A DNA stretch of 64,000 nucleotides from Plantactinospora endophytica (GTDB lineage Bacteria > Actinomycetota > Actinomycetes > Mycobacteriales > Micromonosporaceae). The notes below the pieces were generated by a model. That model worked only from the letters and a program-made list of their open reading frames with translations, did not search any database and was not told where the DNA came from. Made by a program: the position numbers and the translations under genes. Shown piece after piece: positions 1-8,990 of this stretch (position 1 is the first letter of the stretch; each line of letters begins with the position of its first letter). The DNA lies in contig NZ_BONW01000013.1 of the NCBI RefSeq assembly GCF_016862915.1, forward strand, positions 372,001 through 436,000. The letters run 5' to 3'.

Positions 1-316
1 GGCGACGCAGGTCCGAGCGGAGTCGGCCGTCGATCCTGCGGGCGGCGAGTACGTCCAGCGGCTCGCGGCAGAGTTCCGTGCACTGCCCCGTCAGCACCAC
101 GACCGCGACCAGGGCCAGGTGGGGCAGCATCTCGCCGACCGACCCCGCCTGTAGGGCGCGGGTGAGCAGCCACCCGATGGCCAGGGCGGTGGCGGCCGGG
201 GCCAGGGCGGAGACCAGGTGTGCCAGCAGCAGCCCGGTCAGTGTCCCGCGCCCCGTACCGCTGAGCAGCCTCAGCAACTCGAGCCGTTGCCGCCCCACCG
301 TTCGCCATCGGGTCAT
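1..316 (-). CDS. ABC exporter, N-terminal membrane part (partial, runs off the window)
   Basis: An open frame reads leftward from an ATG at 314-316 to the window edge without a stop, giving about 105 residues. It has a basic start, then two hydrophobic stretches (about residues 26-50 and 65-80). These are followed by a segment ending RRIDGRLRSDLRR, which resembles the arginine-rich coupling region after TM2 of ABC exporter transmembrane domains. It starts 7 bp after the condensation-domain stop, so it is probably the last or next gene of that operon and may export the operon's product. The nucleotide-binding domain would lie outside the window. Family is inferred from the pattern; the partner and substrate are unknown. 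Confidence 0.65.
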   Translation of the reverse strand, partial: MTRWRTVGRQRLELLRLLSGTGRGTLTGLLLAHLVSALAPAATALAIGWLLTRALQAGSVGEMLPHLALVAVVVLTGQCTELCREPLDVLAARRIDGRLRSDLRR

Positions 317-322
317 CCGCCG

Positions 323-1654
323 TCATCCCTCCAGAGCCAGTGCGCAGCGGTCGGCCACCTGGCGCACGGTGGTGTCCGTTCCGTCGGCCAGCCGGTACAA
401 CTGCTCGTGGAACCATCCGGCGAGCGCACGCAGCCGGGGCGCGGGCAACAGTTCGGGGTCGACGCGGAGCACGACCGGCATCTCGGCGCCCGGCCGGATC
501 TTGATGTCGAAGCGGGGTCCGATCTGGCGGCTCGGCCGGCTCTGCACGATCCGGGGCGGCGGGTGACCGGCCAGCTCGGCGGCGGGCCGGGCCACGATGT
601 CGGTCGGCATGAAGTTGAAGAAGTGGTCGAAGCCGAGATCGATCTCCCGCTCCCGACGCACCAGGTCGGTGACCGCGTCGAAGTCATAGGAGCCCATCCG
701 GTACGCCCGCAGCGCCGATGCCTGCAGCCGGGCGGCGAGGTCGGCGTACTCCGCCCGGGGCGGGCCGAGGTCGACCGGGAGCGGGACGTACTGGTTCATG
801 GAGCTGACGATGGACTTCCAGCGCGGGTGGGAGCGGTTGCCGGACTGCAACGTCAGCACCGGCTGCCGGGTGCAGGTGACGGCGGCGCACGCCACCGCGC
901 TCAGCGAGAGCAGCAGGCTCTGCGGCGACGCCCCGGTACGCGCCGAGAGGAGTTCCAGTGCCGCCCGCGCGCCTGCCGAGTACAGGACGGCTTCGATCCG
1001 GCCCGGAACGTCCCCGTCGGACCGGGGGACCGGGAACTGCTTCTCCGGCAGGGTGCGCAGGAGTTCCTGCCAGTGCCGCAGCACCGTCGTCCGGTGGAGG
1101 TGCCGGGCCTGCGACCACTGCTCGGCGGCGAGGTCGGCCGGGGCGGGCGGAGTCTCGGCCAGCCATCGCCCACCCGTCGGGCTCGCCGACCCCAGCAGCG
1201 CCGACAGTTCGGCCGCCAGCCGGATCAGCCCGTACCCGTCGGAGACGATGTGGTCCACGACGATCACGACGGTACGCGGCCGTCCGTCCCGGGTGACCAC
1301 CGCGAACCGGCAGCCGAACTCGCTCTCCCGGGCGATCCGCTCCTCGGCCAGCCGGGCCGCGACCGTGGTCGCGTCGTCGTGCTCGACCACCTCGACGGCG
1401 ACCGTCTCCGGCGCGGGCCGGACGTGCTGACGCGGCCCCGCCGGAGAGTCGACGAACAGCGTACGCAGCGACTCGTGCCGGCGGCACAGCGTGCCGACCG
1501 CCCGGACGGCCTGGTCCGTGGTGGTACCGGCCGGCACCGGAACGCACTCCCGCAGGTACGTCTCCGACCAGCGCTCCAGCGGATAGCTCTCCATCACCCG
1601 CCACACGGACAGTTGACCGAAGGTCAGCGGAGCCGGCGTACGGTCGCCGGTCAT
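323..1654 (-). CDS. Free-standing NRPS condensation-domain protein
   Basis: A 443-residue stand-alone condensation domain, which normally joins a carrier-bound acyl donor to an amine acceptor. The core motif is seen as VVDHIVSDG (about 132-140). The second, catalytic His and the Asp-Gly of HHxxxDG are kept, but the first His is Asp. The start at 1654 is chosen because its ATG overlaps the stop of the carrier-protein gene (ATGA); a longer in-frame start at 1693 would lie inside that gene. The protein has no adenylation or carrier domain, so it must act in trans, most simply with the adjacent carrier protein. The acceptor is unknown. It could also be a catalytically reduced or esterifying member of the superfamily. 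Confidence 0.85.
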   Translation of the reverse strand: MTGDRTPAPLTFGQLSVWRVMESYPLERWSETYLRECVPVPAGTTTDQAVRAVGTLCRRHESLRTLFVDSPAGPRQHVRPAPETVAVEVVEHDDATTVAARLAEERIARESEFGCRFAVVTRDGRPRTVVIVVDHIVSDGYGLIRLAAELSALLGSASPTGGRWLAETPPAPADLAAEQWSQARHLHRTTVLRHWQELLRTLPEKQFPVPRSDGDVPGRIEAVLYSAGARAALELLSARTGASPQSLLLSLSAVACAAVTCTRQPVLTLQSGNRSHPRWKSIVSSMNQYVPLPVDLGPPRAEYADLAARLQASALRAYRMGSYDFDAVTDLVRREREIDLGFDHFFNFMPTDIVARPAAELAGHPPPRIVQSRPSRQIGPRFDIKIRPGAEMPVVLRVDPELLPAPRLRALAGWFHEQLYRLADGTDTTVRQVADRCALALEG

Positions 1655-1914
1655 GTCTCCGCCCCGTCGCGCAGCCGTCCGACCACGGCCCACAGCGCGG
1701 CGGGGGTGGCGAAGGTCTCGGCGTGCAGATCCTCGTCCGGGAACTGGACGGCGAACGCCTCCTCCACCTCGACGAGCAGCCCCACGGTGGCCAGGGAGTC
1801 CAGGCCCAGCGCGGGTAGGGACGACTCGGCGGTGAGCGGCGCGCCCTCCCCGAGCAGCGGCAGGTGCTGCCGGACCGCCTTCTCGAAGTCATCCGGCCAG
1901 TTGGCACTGGTCAT
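1651..1914 (-). CDS. Acyl/peptidyl carrier protein
   Basis: An 87-residue single carrier domain with the 4'-phosphopantetheine attachment motif GLDSL (Ser at about residue 40) and the acidic helix pattern of ACPs. It lies between a PLP decarboxylase/dehydrogenase pair and a condensation domain, and overlaps the latter by ATGA. It most likely carries the amino acid activated by the AMP ligase at 4512-6044 while the decarboxylase and dehydrogenase act on it, as BtrI does in butirosin biosynthesis (established knowledge; its application here is inference). No phosphopantetheinyl transferase is in the window, so one encoded elsewhere must activate it. Confidence 0.9.
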   Translation of the reverse strand: MTSANWPDDFEKAVRQHLPLLGEGAPLTAESSLPALGLDSLATVGLLVEVEEAFAVQFPDEDLHAETFATPAALWAVVGRLRDGAET

Positions 1915-1945
1915 CGCGTTTCTCCTGTTCGGGCCGTGGGCGGCG

Positions 1946-2004
1946 AGGTCACGCCAGGTGTCCGGAGCGGTCCAGAGGTCACGCCAGTTGTACGGATCGG
2001 TCCA
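1946..2004. repeat. 30-bp tandem duplication of a gene 3' end
   Basis: Positions 1946-1974 and 1976-2004 are two imperfect copies with a 30-bp period. Read on the minus strand, the first unit is the last codons and stop of the acyl-CoA dehydrogenase gene (DRSVQLA-stop). The second repeats the same codons in frame (DRSGHLA-stop) just after it, so the gene has an in-frame duplicated terminus and a second stop. This looks like a slippage duplication. Confidence 0.85.
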
Positions 2005-3157
2005 TGAGGGTCAGCGCTCCCGTGGCGGTCAGCAGGCGGTCGTTCGAGTAGTTCAGGGCGGCCGACCGCAGATCGCGGAAGTGGCGCTCCAGGGGCACGG
2101 AAGACCGGCGCCGGTATCCCACGGACAGGCCGGCGAGCTGGACCATCCGGTCGACACTGCGGAAGGTCAGTTCCGCGGCGGTGACCTTCAGGGTGTTCAG
2201 ATGGATCTGCGTCGCCGTACCGGCCAGGCTCGATCCGGCGGCGCGGAGCTGGCCGACCTCGTCCGTCACGCGGTGCAGGTAGCCGCCGACCAGTTCCAGG
2301 TCCATCCGGATCCGGGCGAGCCGCTCGGCCACCAGTTCGGAGCGGACGTCGATGCTCCGGGGTCGTTCGGGGGAGCGGAGCAGTCCGACGAGCCCGCCGA
2401 GTGCGCTCCGGGCGGCACCGAGCCAGCAGGCGGCCCAGGCCAGGTGCCCGACCGGCGCCATGCTCTCCAGGGCCACCGTACGGAATCCGCCGTCCTCGCC
2501 CACCACCTGCGACCGGGGCACCACACCGGTGAGCTTGAGCCCGAGGCTGTGCGTGCCGCGCATGCCCAGCGTGTCCCAGTCCTGACGTTCGACGACGTCC
2601 AACTGCTCGCGGTCGGCGTAGACCAGCGAGATCTCGCTCTCCGGGGCGTCCGGCGAACTGCGCATCGTGATCAGGAAGCCCTCGGCGTGCGTCCCGCCGG
2701 TGACGATGGGTGCCTCGCGGAGCACCTGGAGCCCCTCCGTCGTACCGCTGAGCGGGGAGGCGTTGGAGAGCAGATGACCGCTGGTGCCCGGACCGGTGGT
2801 GATCGACGCCAGGTACAGCTCGCCACGGGCGACCCGGGGCAGCAGCCGGTCACGCAGCGCCGGAGCGGCGAACCGGACCAGCGCGTCGGTCTGCTGGCAG
2901 TGCATCGCCCAGATCATCGCCGTGGAGGTGCAGCCGTCGGCCAGGAGCTGCGCGATCTCCACCAGGTCCGCCAGATCTCCGCCGAGGCCGCCGTGCTCCT
3001 GCGGTACCAGCAGCCCCATCAGGCCGCTGCGCCGCAACTCGGCCATCCCCGGTTCGCTGACCCGTGCCTCCTCGTCGGCCGCGTCGGCATGCTGCCGCAG
3101 CACCGTACGCACCCGGGCCGCTGCCTCGAGCACCTCGCTTCGCCGGGACGACTCCAT
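1979..3157 (-). CDS. Acyl-CoA dehydrogenase-family flavoprotein
   Basis: A 392-residue member of the acyl-CoA dehydrogenase superfamily, which also includes flavin-dependent hydroxylases of the DszC/NcnH kind. The N-terminal helical domain (about 1-115), central beta domain with a SITTGPGTSGH-like segment and C-terminal helical bundle are of usual length. The start at 3157 is set by a 1-base overlap with the upstream decarboxylase stop. It sits between an AMP ligase/decarboxylase pair and a carrier protein, so it may dehydrogenate or hydroxylate a carrier-bound acyl chain. The sequence does not look like the prolyl-PCP dehydrogenases of pyrrole pathways. Substrate unknown. Confidence 0.85.
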   Translation of the reverse strand: MESSRRSEVLEAAARVRTVLRQHADAADEEARVSEPGMAELRRSGLMGLLVPQEHGGLGGDLADLVEIAQLLADGCTSTAMIWAMHCQQTDALVRFAAPALRDRLLPRVARGELYLASITTGPGTSGHLLSNASPLSGTTEGLQVLREAPIVTGGTHAEGFLITMRSSPDAPESEISLVYADREQLDVVERQDWDTLGMRGTHSLGLKLTGVVPRSQVVGEDGGFRTVALESMAPVGHLAWAACWLGAARSALGGLVGLLRSPERPRSIDVRSELVAERLARIRMDLELVGGYLHRVTDEVGQLRAAGSSLAGTATQIHLNTLKVTAAELTFRSVDRMVQLAGLSVGYRRRSSVPLERHFRDLRSAALNYSNDRLLTATGALTLMDRSVQLA

Positions 3158-4515
3158 CACTCCCCCATGTGGTCGGAACTGTCCGAGGCAGGCGCGACGG
3201 ACGGGACGACAGGATCGCGGCGCAGCGTCAGCCGGGACGCGTCGCACGGCGTACCGTCCCGGAGTACCACCTCGGCGGCGGCCGGCCGGCCGAGGAAGCC
3301 GACGAGGCTCGCGGTCAGGCCGTACGCACCGACGTTGGGGATCTCGACCAGATCCCCGGGGCGGGCGCCCGCCAGCATCTGGTCGGCGGCGAGCCGGTCG
3401 GCGGGGGTGCAGAGCGGTCCCACGACCGTGGCCGCCCCCTGGCACACCTGTGCCGCAACGGTCTCCTCGTCCGGACCGGTTGGGCCGGCACCGCGTTCCG
3501 CGAACTGCCGGACCGCCGCCTTGAGCGGCAGCAGGCGTCCCAGTCCGGACAGTCCGCCCAGCTGGTTGATACCGCCGTCCAGCACCACGAAGGTGCGGTC
3601 CCCGCTGCGCTTGACGTCCTCGACGGTGCACAACAGCCGGCCGCACCGGCCCGCCAGAAACCGTCCGGACTCGAAGGCGATCTCCGGTCGTCCCGACCGC
3701 CAGCCGGGCAGGTGCGTGTCCAGCGCGGCTTCGAGGACCGGGCGCAGCGAGGAGTAGTCCGGGGACGGCCCGGCGGCGGCGTACGGCGCGGCGAACCCGC
3801 CGCCCAGGTCCACCACCCGCAGCTCGATGCCCAGCTCCGCCCGCAGCCGGGCCGCCTCTTCGATGCTCGCGACCATCTCGTCGGCGACCGCCTGCCAGGC
3901 TTCCGCGTTGCTCAGCGGGAAGAAGTGCAGGCCGACGATCCGGGCTCCGGGCAGCGGTGCGTACGCGGCCGGAGCGCGCCGCAGCTCGGCCAGGTCCACG
4001 CCGAACTGCGTGGCGGCACCCGTCATCCGCAGTCCACTGCCGCCGTGGCTGCGCTGCGAGTTGACGCGCAGCAGACAGTGCGCGGTGGTGCCGAGCGCCG
4101 ATGCCTCCCGGTCGACCTTCCGGTAGTCGGCGGCAGACTCCACCGAGAACCTGCGCACCCCTGCGGCGAGGGCGGCGGAGATCTCCTGCCGGCTCTTGCC
4201 GGGTCCGGTGTAGAGGCACCGGTCGCCGGGAATCCCCGCCTGGAGGGCCGCCTCCAGCTCACCGGTCGAGCTGATCTCGGCCCGGCATCCCTCGGCATGG
4301 AGCGCGCCGGTGAGCACCGGGTGCGGATTGGCCTTGAGCGAGTAGTACAACGCGCTGGGCTCGGGCAGGCAACGGCGGAGTTCGGTGACGGCCTCCTCCG
4401 CCGCCCGGAGCTCGTAGACGTAGAGCGGGCTGCCGTAGCGGGCGACGAGCGTCGCCGCCGTGGACCAGCCAAGCTGCGCGGTGCGTACCTCGTCCGGTGT
4501 CGTGGTGCCGCTCAT
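3157..4515 (-). CDS. PLP-dependent decarboxylase, fold type III (DAP/ornithine decarboxylase family)
   Basis: A 452-residue alanine-racemase-fold decarboxylase. The PLP lysine is in YYSLKANPHP (Lys about 61), the glycine-rich phosphate-binding loop is seen as VDLGGGFA, and a typical C-terminal beta domain follows. Homologues next to a carrier protein and an acyl/aminoacyl ligase include BtrK of butirosin biosynthesis, which decarboxylates glutamate while it is bound to its carrier protein, and the exosortase-associated set. The gene overlaps the AMP ligase by ATGA and the dehydrogenase by one base. I infer decarboxylation of a carrier-bound amino acid rather than lysine biosynthesis, because the housekeeping lysA neighbours are absent. 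The exact substrate is unknown. Confidence 0.88.
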   Translation of the reverse strand: MSGTTTPDEVRTAQLGWSTAATLVARYGSPLYVYELRAAEEAVTELRRCLPEPSALYYSLKANPHPVLTGALHAEGCRAEISSTGELEAALQAGIPGDRCLYTGPGKSRQEISAALAAGVRRFSVESAADYRKVDREASALGTTAHCLLRVNSQRSHGGSGLRMTGAATQFGVDLAELRRAPAAYAPLPGARIVGLHFFPLSNAEAWQAVADEMVASIEEAARLRAELGIELRVVDLGGGFAAPYAAAGPSPDYSSLRPVLEAALDTHLPGWRSGRPEIAFESGRFLAGRCGRLLCTVEDVKRSGDRTFVVLDGGINQLGGLSGLGRLLPLKAAVRQFAERGAGPTGPDEETVAAQVCQGAATVVGPLCTPADRLAADQMLAGARPGDLVEIPNVGAYGLTASLVGFLGRPAAAEVVLRDGTPCDASRLTLRRDPVVPSVAPASDSSDHMGE

Positions 4516-6044
4516 GTCTCGCTCTCCTGCGTCATCCGTTCGAGCCGGAGCCGGTCGACCTTGCCGTTGCGGGTCAGCGGAAGGGCCGGCAGGACCCGGC
4601 AGCGGGGCGGCGTCTTGGCCGGCCCGAGCAGCTCCCGCAGGTGCCGCAACACGTCCTCGCCGGTGGTCTCGCCCGCCACCCAGACCGTCGCCTCGCGGCC
4701 CACGGCGGGCGGAACCACCGCCACCGTGCGTACCCCGGGCAGCGCGGCGGCGGCGGACTCCACCTCGGTGGTGGAGATCCGGATGCCGCGTAACTTGAAG
4801 ATGTGGTCCCGACGGCCCTCGAAGTACAGGTGCCCGTCAGCGTCCAGCCGGCCGAAATCACCGGTGTGCAGGACCCGTTCGCCGGTGCCGGCGTCCCGGC
4901 GGTACCGCTCGGCGGTGAGCTCGGGCGCGTTCCAGTAGCCCTCCATCAGATGCGGACCGGAGACACAGATCTCCCCGATCTCCCCCGGCGGAAGCTGGTC
5001 GCCCGTGGGCCCGAGGATCCGTACCCGGGTTCCGGGCAGCGCCCGACCCACCGAACCGGGCCGTGTCAGATAGGCGTCCGTCTCCGACACCGTGATCCGT
5101 TTGCACTCAGTGGTGCCGAACATCATCTGTACGCCCGATCCCGGGAACCGGGCGCGCAGTGCGTCGGCCGTGGCGGGCGGTAGCTGCTCGCCCGTGTTGG
5201 TGAACAGCCTCACCCGCACCTCCTGGGCGGCGACGGACTGCCGGGCACCGAGGGCGAGCAGCATGGTGGCCAGCGACGGCACCAGCGGCACCACCGTGGC
5301 GCCGTGCCGCGCCAACTGTCCGATCAGGTTGGTGTGCTGCCCGGCGTCGGCCAGCACCAGCGTGCAGCCGGCGAGGGTGGAGAGGAAGACCTGGTAGAGG
5401 CCGTAGTCAAAGGAGAGTGGAAGGCGACAGAAGACCACGTCCTCCGGCCGGTAGCGGACCCGGTCGGCGATCGCGCCGGCGGCGAAGCAGATCTGCGCAT
5501 GGGTGCACGCCACCGCCTTCGGCTGGGCGGTACTGCCCGACGTGTAGAGCAGCAGCGCCAGATCGTCCGGAGCGGGTCCGGGCGGCGTGCCGGCACCGAG
5601 GACCGCCGGGCGCTCCGACACCGCCGCCAGCCCGGCGGCGAGACCATCGAGGGTGGCGCCCGGAACCGCGTACCGGGCCGACTGGTCCGGGTCGGCGCCG
5701 ATCAGGAGGGCAGGCGCGGTGTCCGAGACCAGATAGTCGAGCTGGTGCGGGGTCAGCTCGGGGCTGTACGGCACGGCGACGGCGCCGAGCCGCAGACAGC
5801 CGTACAGCGCCGCGACCATGAGACCTCGTCCGGTGGCCCGGATGACGATCCGGTCGCCGGGGCCGACGCCCTGTTCGGCGAACCAGGTACGAGCCGCCCA
5901 GGACAGCCGGTCCAACTCCGCGTACGTCAGCGCACCGTCCCGGTCGCGTACGGCGGTCGCCTCGGCGCGGGCGAGGACGGCGCGATCGAGCATCGCCGGG
6001 ACCAGCTTGACCCGTTCCGCCTCCTGCGGCAGGACAGCGTTCAT
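4512..6044 (-). CDS. AMP-forming acyl/amino acid ligase (adenylation enzyme)
   Basis: A 510-residue ANL-superfamily ligase. The ATP-binding P-loop is seen as LLYTSGSTAQPK, followed by MMFGTTE, a GDFGRLD-type motif and the C-terminal lysine motif RNGKVDR. It is first in the operon with a good ribosome site (GGAGGT upstream of the ATG at 6044) and overlaps the decarboxylase by ATGA. It probably activates a carboxylic or amino acid and loads the carrier protein at 1651-1914. It resembles the ligases that pair with PLP decarboxylases. Substrate specificity cannot be read with confidence from the sequence. Confidence 0.88.
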   Translation of the reverse strand: MNAVLPQEAERVKLVPAMLDRAVLARAEATAVRDRDGALTYAELDRLSWAARTWFAEQGVGPGDRIVIRATGRGLMVAALYGCLRLGAVAVPYSPELTPHQLDYLVSDTAPALLIGADPDQSARYAVPGATLDGLAAGLAAVSERPAVLGAGTPPGPAPDDLALLLYTSGSTAQPKAVACTHAQICFAAGAIADRVRYRPEDVVFCRLPLSFDYGLYQVFLSTLAGCTLVLADAGQHTNLIGQLARHGATVVPLVPSLATMLLALGARQSVAAQEVRVRLFTNTGEQLPPATADALRARFPGSGVQMMFGTTECKRITVSETDAYLTRPGSVGRALPGTRVRILGPTGDQLPPGEIGEICVSGPHLMEGYWNAPELTAERYRRDAGTGERVLHTGDFGRLDADGHLYFEGRRDHIFKLRGIRISTTEVESAAAALPGVRTVAVVPPAVGREATVWVAGETTGEDVLRHLRELLGPAKTPPRCRVLPALPLTRNGKVDRLRLERMTQESET

Positions 6045-6861
6045 GACACGACCTCCAGCGTCCGTGCTCCGGCCCGATCGTCAGCTCGCGGCACCGGCTG
6101 ACAACTCGCGTCACCCACGTCTGGGGATCCTCCGGCGCGCCGTGCGCCACGGAGCACGCCCGACCACGGCGACGTGGTGGTTGCTGCTGGTGTTCGCCCA
6201 GCTACGGGCCACGGCGCCGACGCGCCGCACGGCCACCTGCTCGACGGGCACAACGCCTGCGCGTTCCCGTTCCTCGAGGCATCCGGGTAATTCCGCCTTC
6301 GAGCCGAGCCCTTGCCGAGCCCCCGGCACAAGGGTCGAGCCTCCCATTGCAAACCGTCCCGTCGTGAGACGCCATAGACGACCGCACGGGGAAATCACCA
6401 TCGCCCATCGATCCCCGTCGGCGCGCTGAATGTAACAGCCGAACCGCGCACATCGTCAAGGTCCACACGAGTCTCGATCCACGCGTGCATTCCGATCATC
6501 GGTTTCTGGGGTATGCTCGCGGATGTTCCCGGCCCGGACCGCGGCGATCGCCGGTGACTGTCCGATATGGAGTCCGCGATGTCGTGGACGGCCGTCCACG
6601 GCGTCGTGGTCGATCCCGGGCGACGTGACTGCTCCGCCGCCGGTGCGGGTGGGCCGCATCGGCAGGCCAGCCGGACTGTCGGGACGGACCCGGTAGGCCC
6701 GATCAGAATCGGCCCGACGAACGTTGCGGATATCCGCAACGGGCTATGCGACGATTCCGGTCGAGCTATACTCCGCAGAACCCGGCCGTCTACAGCGGAC
6801 CGACGAATAATCCGGCGTACGGGCACTCCGGTTCGATTGGGTTTGATCTATAGTTCGATGG
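6045..6861. other. Gene-free intergenic stretch
   Basis: No convincing coding frame is seen on either strand: the short frames present have poor codon bias and no recognisable domains. The part around 6420-6560 and the part just before 6860 are noticeably richer in A/T than the flanks. The stretch should hold the promoter of the minus-strand operon starting at 6044, but I could not pick a clear -35/-10 pair. Confidence 0.5.
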
Positions 6862-7165
6862 GTGCAGGGTCGTTCCGGTCCCGAGCCGGAGTCGTGGGAC
6901 GCTGCGGCGTTGGGTGGGCGTCTGGTGCCGGCGCGCAGTGTGTGTGCGTTGCCGGCCGAGCATCGTGAGGTGTTGTTCCCGGACAGGATGTTCCCGTCCA
7001 TGCGTGGCCGGCCCCTGCTGTCGGCTTCGGCGATCGTGTCGGTGCTGGCATTGCGGAGATCGCAGGGCCTCGCCGACGGTGAGGCGGTCCAGACGGTGCG
7101 AGGCGACCTGGGGTGGAGGGCCTGCGGGCTGCCGATCGACTGTGCCGGTCGGCATGGCGCCGTGA
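6862..7165 (+). pseudogene. IS1182-family transposase, N-terminal remnant
   Basis: The frame from 6862 encodes a segment that matches the N-terminal pattern of IS1182/IS4-type transposases: LVPARSVCALPAEHR, then LFPDRMFPSMRGRP, then a leucine-rich helix with GLADGEAV and a GWRACGLPID-like segment. After about 7150 the resemblance stops and the catalytic DDE core is missing, so only the amino-terminal fifth to quarter remains. No terminal inverted repeats were recognised. It lies between the carrier-protein operon and the PEP mutase gene, as a scar of past mobility at this boundary. Confidence 0.65.
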
Positions 7166-8102
7166 TCCGTCCGGGCCTGCTCGGTCGGGACACCGAGACA
7201 GTTGTCGTCCACGGCTCCGAGGTTCACCCTGACACCGCTCGGGACGACGGCGAGTCCCGCGTCCTCCTCGAACGGACCGGTCACGCCACCATCGTGGGGC
7301 CCGCGCCGCCCTGCCCGCCCACATCCGGCGGGGTCATCCTCGACAACGTCACCGTCCTCACCGTCGAACCGCCGGGATCGGCGGATGGTCGGAGGTTCCG
7401 TCGGCCGGGTCGCCGACCGGACGGGATGATGTCGCGCGCGGCGCTACGGTGGCGCCACCGCGAGCGCCTGGTAGCCGCCCGGTCGCCTCGCCGGCCCCGA
7501 CCTGTGCCACCCGCGCATTGTCGGCCCCACCCGGCGGTCCACCGACCGCGCCCCGGCCTGGACCACCTGGGCTGCCCGGACTGGCTCTTCCCGGCACCCC
7601 GTATTCCTCCCTAGGCTGGCCATTCGACGGGGGAGGCGGGACGACAGTCCGGCCACGCACAGTGCACTACCGCCGCCAGGCGGTCCAATGAAACACCTTC
7701 CCCGTCGCCTCCGACCCCTGCCCTCCTGGAAACGGGATTGTCCAGGCGGTCTCCCTGGGGAAAGCCCGAAGTCCGGCCCGAGTATCGGACGGCCGGGCCG
7801 GTTGCGGATCCGGCATTCCGTCGGTCCGTCGGCGGCGCATTTATCTGTGACCGACTGTCGGGCGATGCCCCATTTTGCTGGCGATTTCGGCCGGTGGCCA
7901 AGAGTCGGGGTAGTGGTTGCCCGATAATGGTCTACATCGCATTCTGATGACGCAGGGGACGCGCGGAGAGCTCTTGCCACGAATACATCTCTTGTGATGA
8001 GATTGCGGTTGCCTGATGGAGGCCATAATCGTCCAAAGCCGCACCGGTGCGGCGGATGACGGCTGACCAGAGCGAGCTGACGTACACGGGGAAGGTGAGA
8101 CG
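7166..8102. other. Gene-free region upstream of the PEP mutase gene
   Basis: No intact gene. The frames that continue rightward from the transposase remnant have no recognisable domain and proline/arginine-rich content typical of non-coding GC-rich DNA. The last 250 bp (about 7850-8100) are less GC-rich than the rest and should contain the promoter of the gene at 8103. A weak CATAAT-like box is seen around 8023-8028, but I do not assign it. Confidence 0.45.
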
Positions 8103-8990
8103 GTGGACGGTACCTTTCGTAAGCTGCTTGGTGGTCCAGGTTACCTGCGGGTGATGGGTGCACACGACGGGCTCACGGCGGCACTCGCCGAGAACGCCGG
8201 ATTCGATGCGGTATGGGCCGGTGGCCTTGGCATATCGTCGTCGTTCCGGGTGGCCGACGCCGGTCTGCTCACGATGACCGAGTTCCTCAACGCGGCCGTC
8301 CAGATGCGCGCCGCGTGCAGGTTTCCCGTCATCGCCGATGTGGACGCCGGATTCGGCGACATCAACGTCGTCCGTCGGATGGTGCAGCTTTACGAGGCGG
8401 CGCGGATCGACGCGATCTGCATCGAGGACAAACAGTACCCAAAGCGCAACAGCTTCCGTGACGGCCACCTGATGGAAGCTCCGGGCGCGTTCGCCCAGAA
8501 GATCGCGGTCGCGAAGGCCGCCCAACGCGGCCCCGATTTCGTGGTCATCGCACGGCTCGAGTCCCTGATCGCCGGTGCCGGCATGGACGACGCGCTGTCC
8601 CGGGCCGAGCTCTACCACGACGCGGGCGCCGACGCGGTGCTGATCCACAGCCGGGCCTCGCACGCCGGTGAGATCCGTGAGTTCTGCGACCGCTGGCAGC
8701 GGACCGGTCGGGACGTGCCCGTGTTGTGCGTACCCACCACATATGCGAACGTGACCGCCCGCGAGCTGGGCGAGATGGGCATCAGCGCCATCATCTATGC
8801 CAACCAGGCGATCCGGGCTTCGACCAAGGCGGTCTCCGAGACGTTGGCGTCGATCGCCAAGCACGACTCGAGTTCCGAGGTCGAGTCCTCGCTGGCCACC
8901 CTGGGCGAGATGTTCCAGCTGATCGGCATGAACGACGTGCTGGGCGATGCTCCCTGGCAGGGCGTGCCGGAGCCAGCCAACGAGCGCTGA
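8103..8990 (+). CDS. pepM: Phosphoenolpyruvate phosphomutase (PEP mutase)
   Basis: A 295-residue isocitrate-lyase/PEP-mutase TIM barrel. It converts phosphoenolpyruvate to phosphonopyruvate, forming the C-P bond that starts almost all phosphonate pathways. The diagnostic EDK-x5-NS motif is intact (EDKQYPKRNS, residues 108-117), as is the Mg-binding DVDAGFG segment (79-85). The motif separates PEP mutase from isocitrate lyase-like and phosphonopyruvate hydrolase relatives. The start is a GTG at 8103 preceded by GGGGAAGGTGAG. Its usual partner, phosphonopyruvate decarboxylase, is not adjacent but lies at 16630-17769 on the other strand, within the same cluster. Confidence 0.93.
   Translation: MDGTFRKLLGGPGYLRVMGAHDGLTAALAENAGFDAVWAGGLGISSSFRVADAGLLTMTEFLNAAVQMRAACRFPVIADVDAGFGDINVVRRMVQLYEAARIDAICIEDKQYPKRNSFRDGHLMEAPGAFAQKIAVAKAAQRGPDFVVIARLESLIAGAGMDDALSRAELYHDAGADAVLIHSRASHAGEIREFCDRWQRTGRDVPVLCVPTTYANVTARELGEMGISAIIYANQAIRASTKAVSETLASIAKHDSSSEVESSLATLGEMFQLIGMNDVLGDAPWQGVPEPANER

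Noticed and set aside
218-3757. A 1179-codon open frame on the plus strand
   Set aside because: It is antisense to four well-supported minus-strand genes, has arginine/glycine/proline-rich content and no domain. It is a GC-bias shadow.
3064-4938. A 624-codon plus-strand frame
   Set aside because: Antisense to the decarboxylase and ligase genes, with low-complexity composition.
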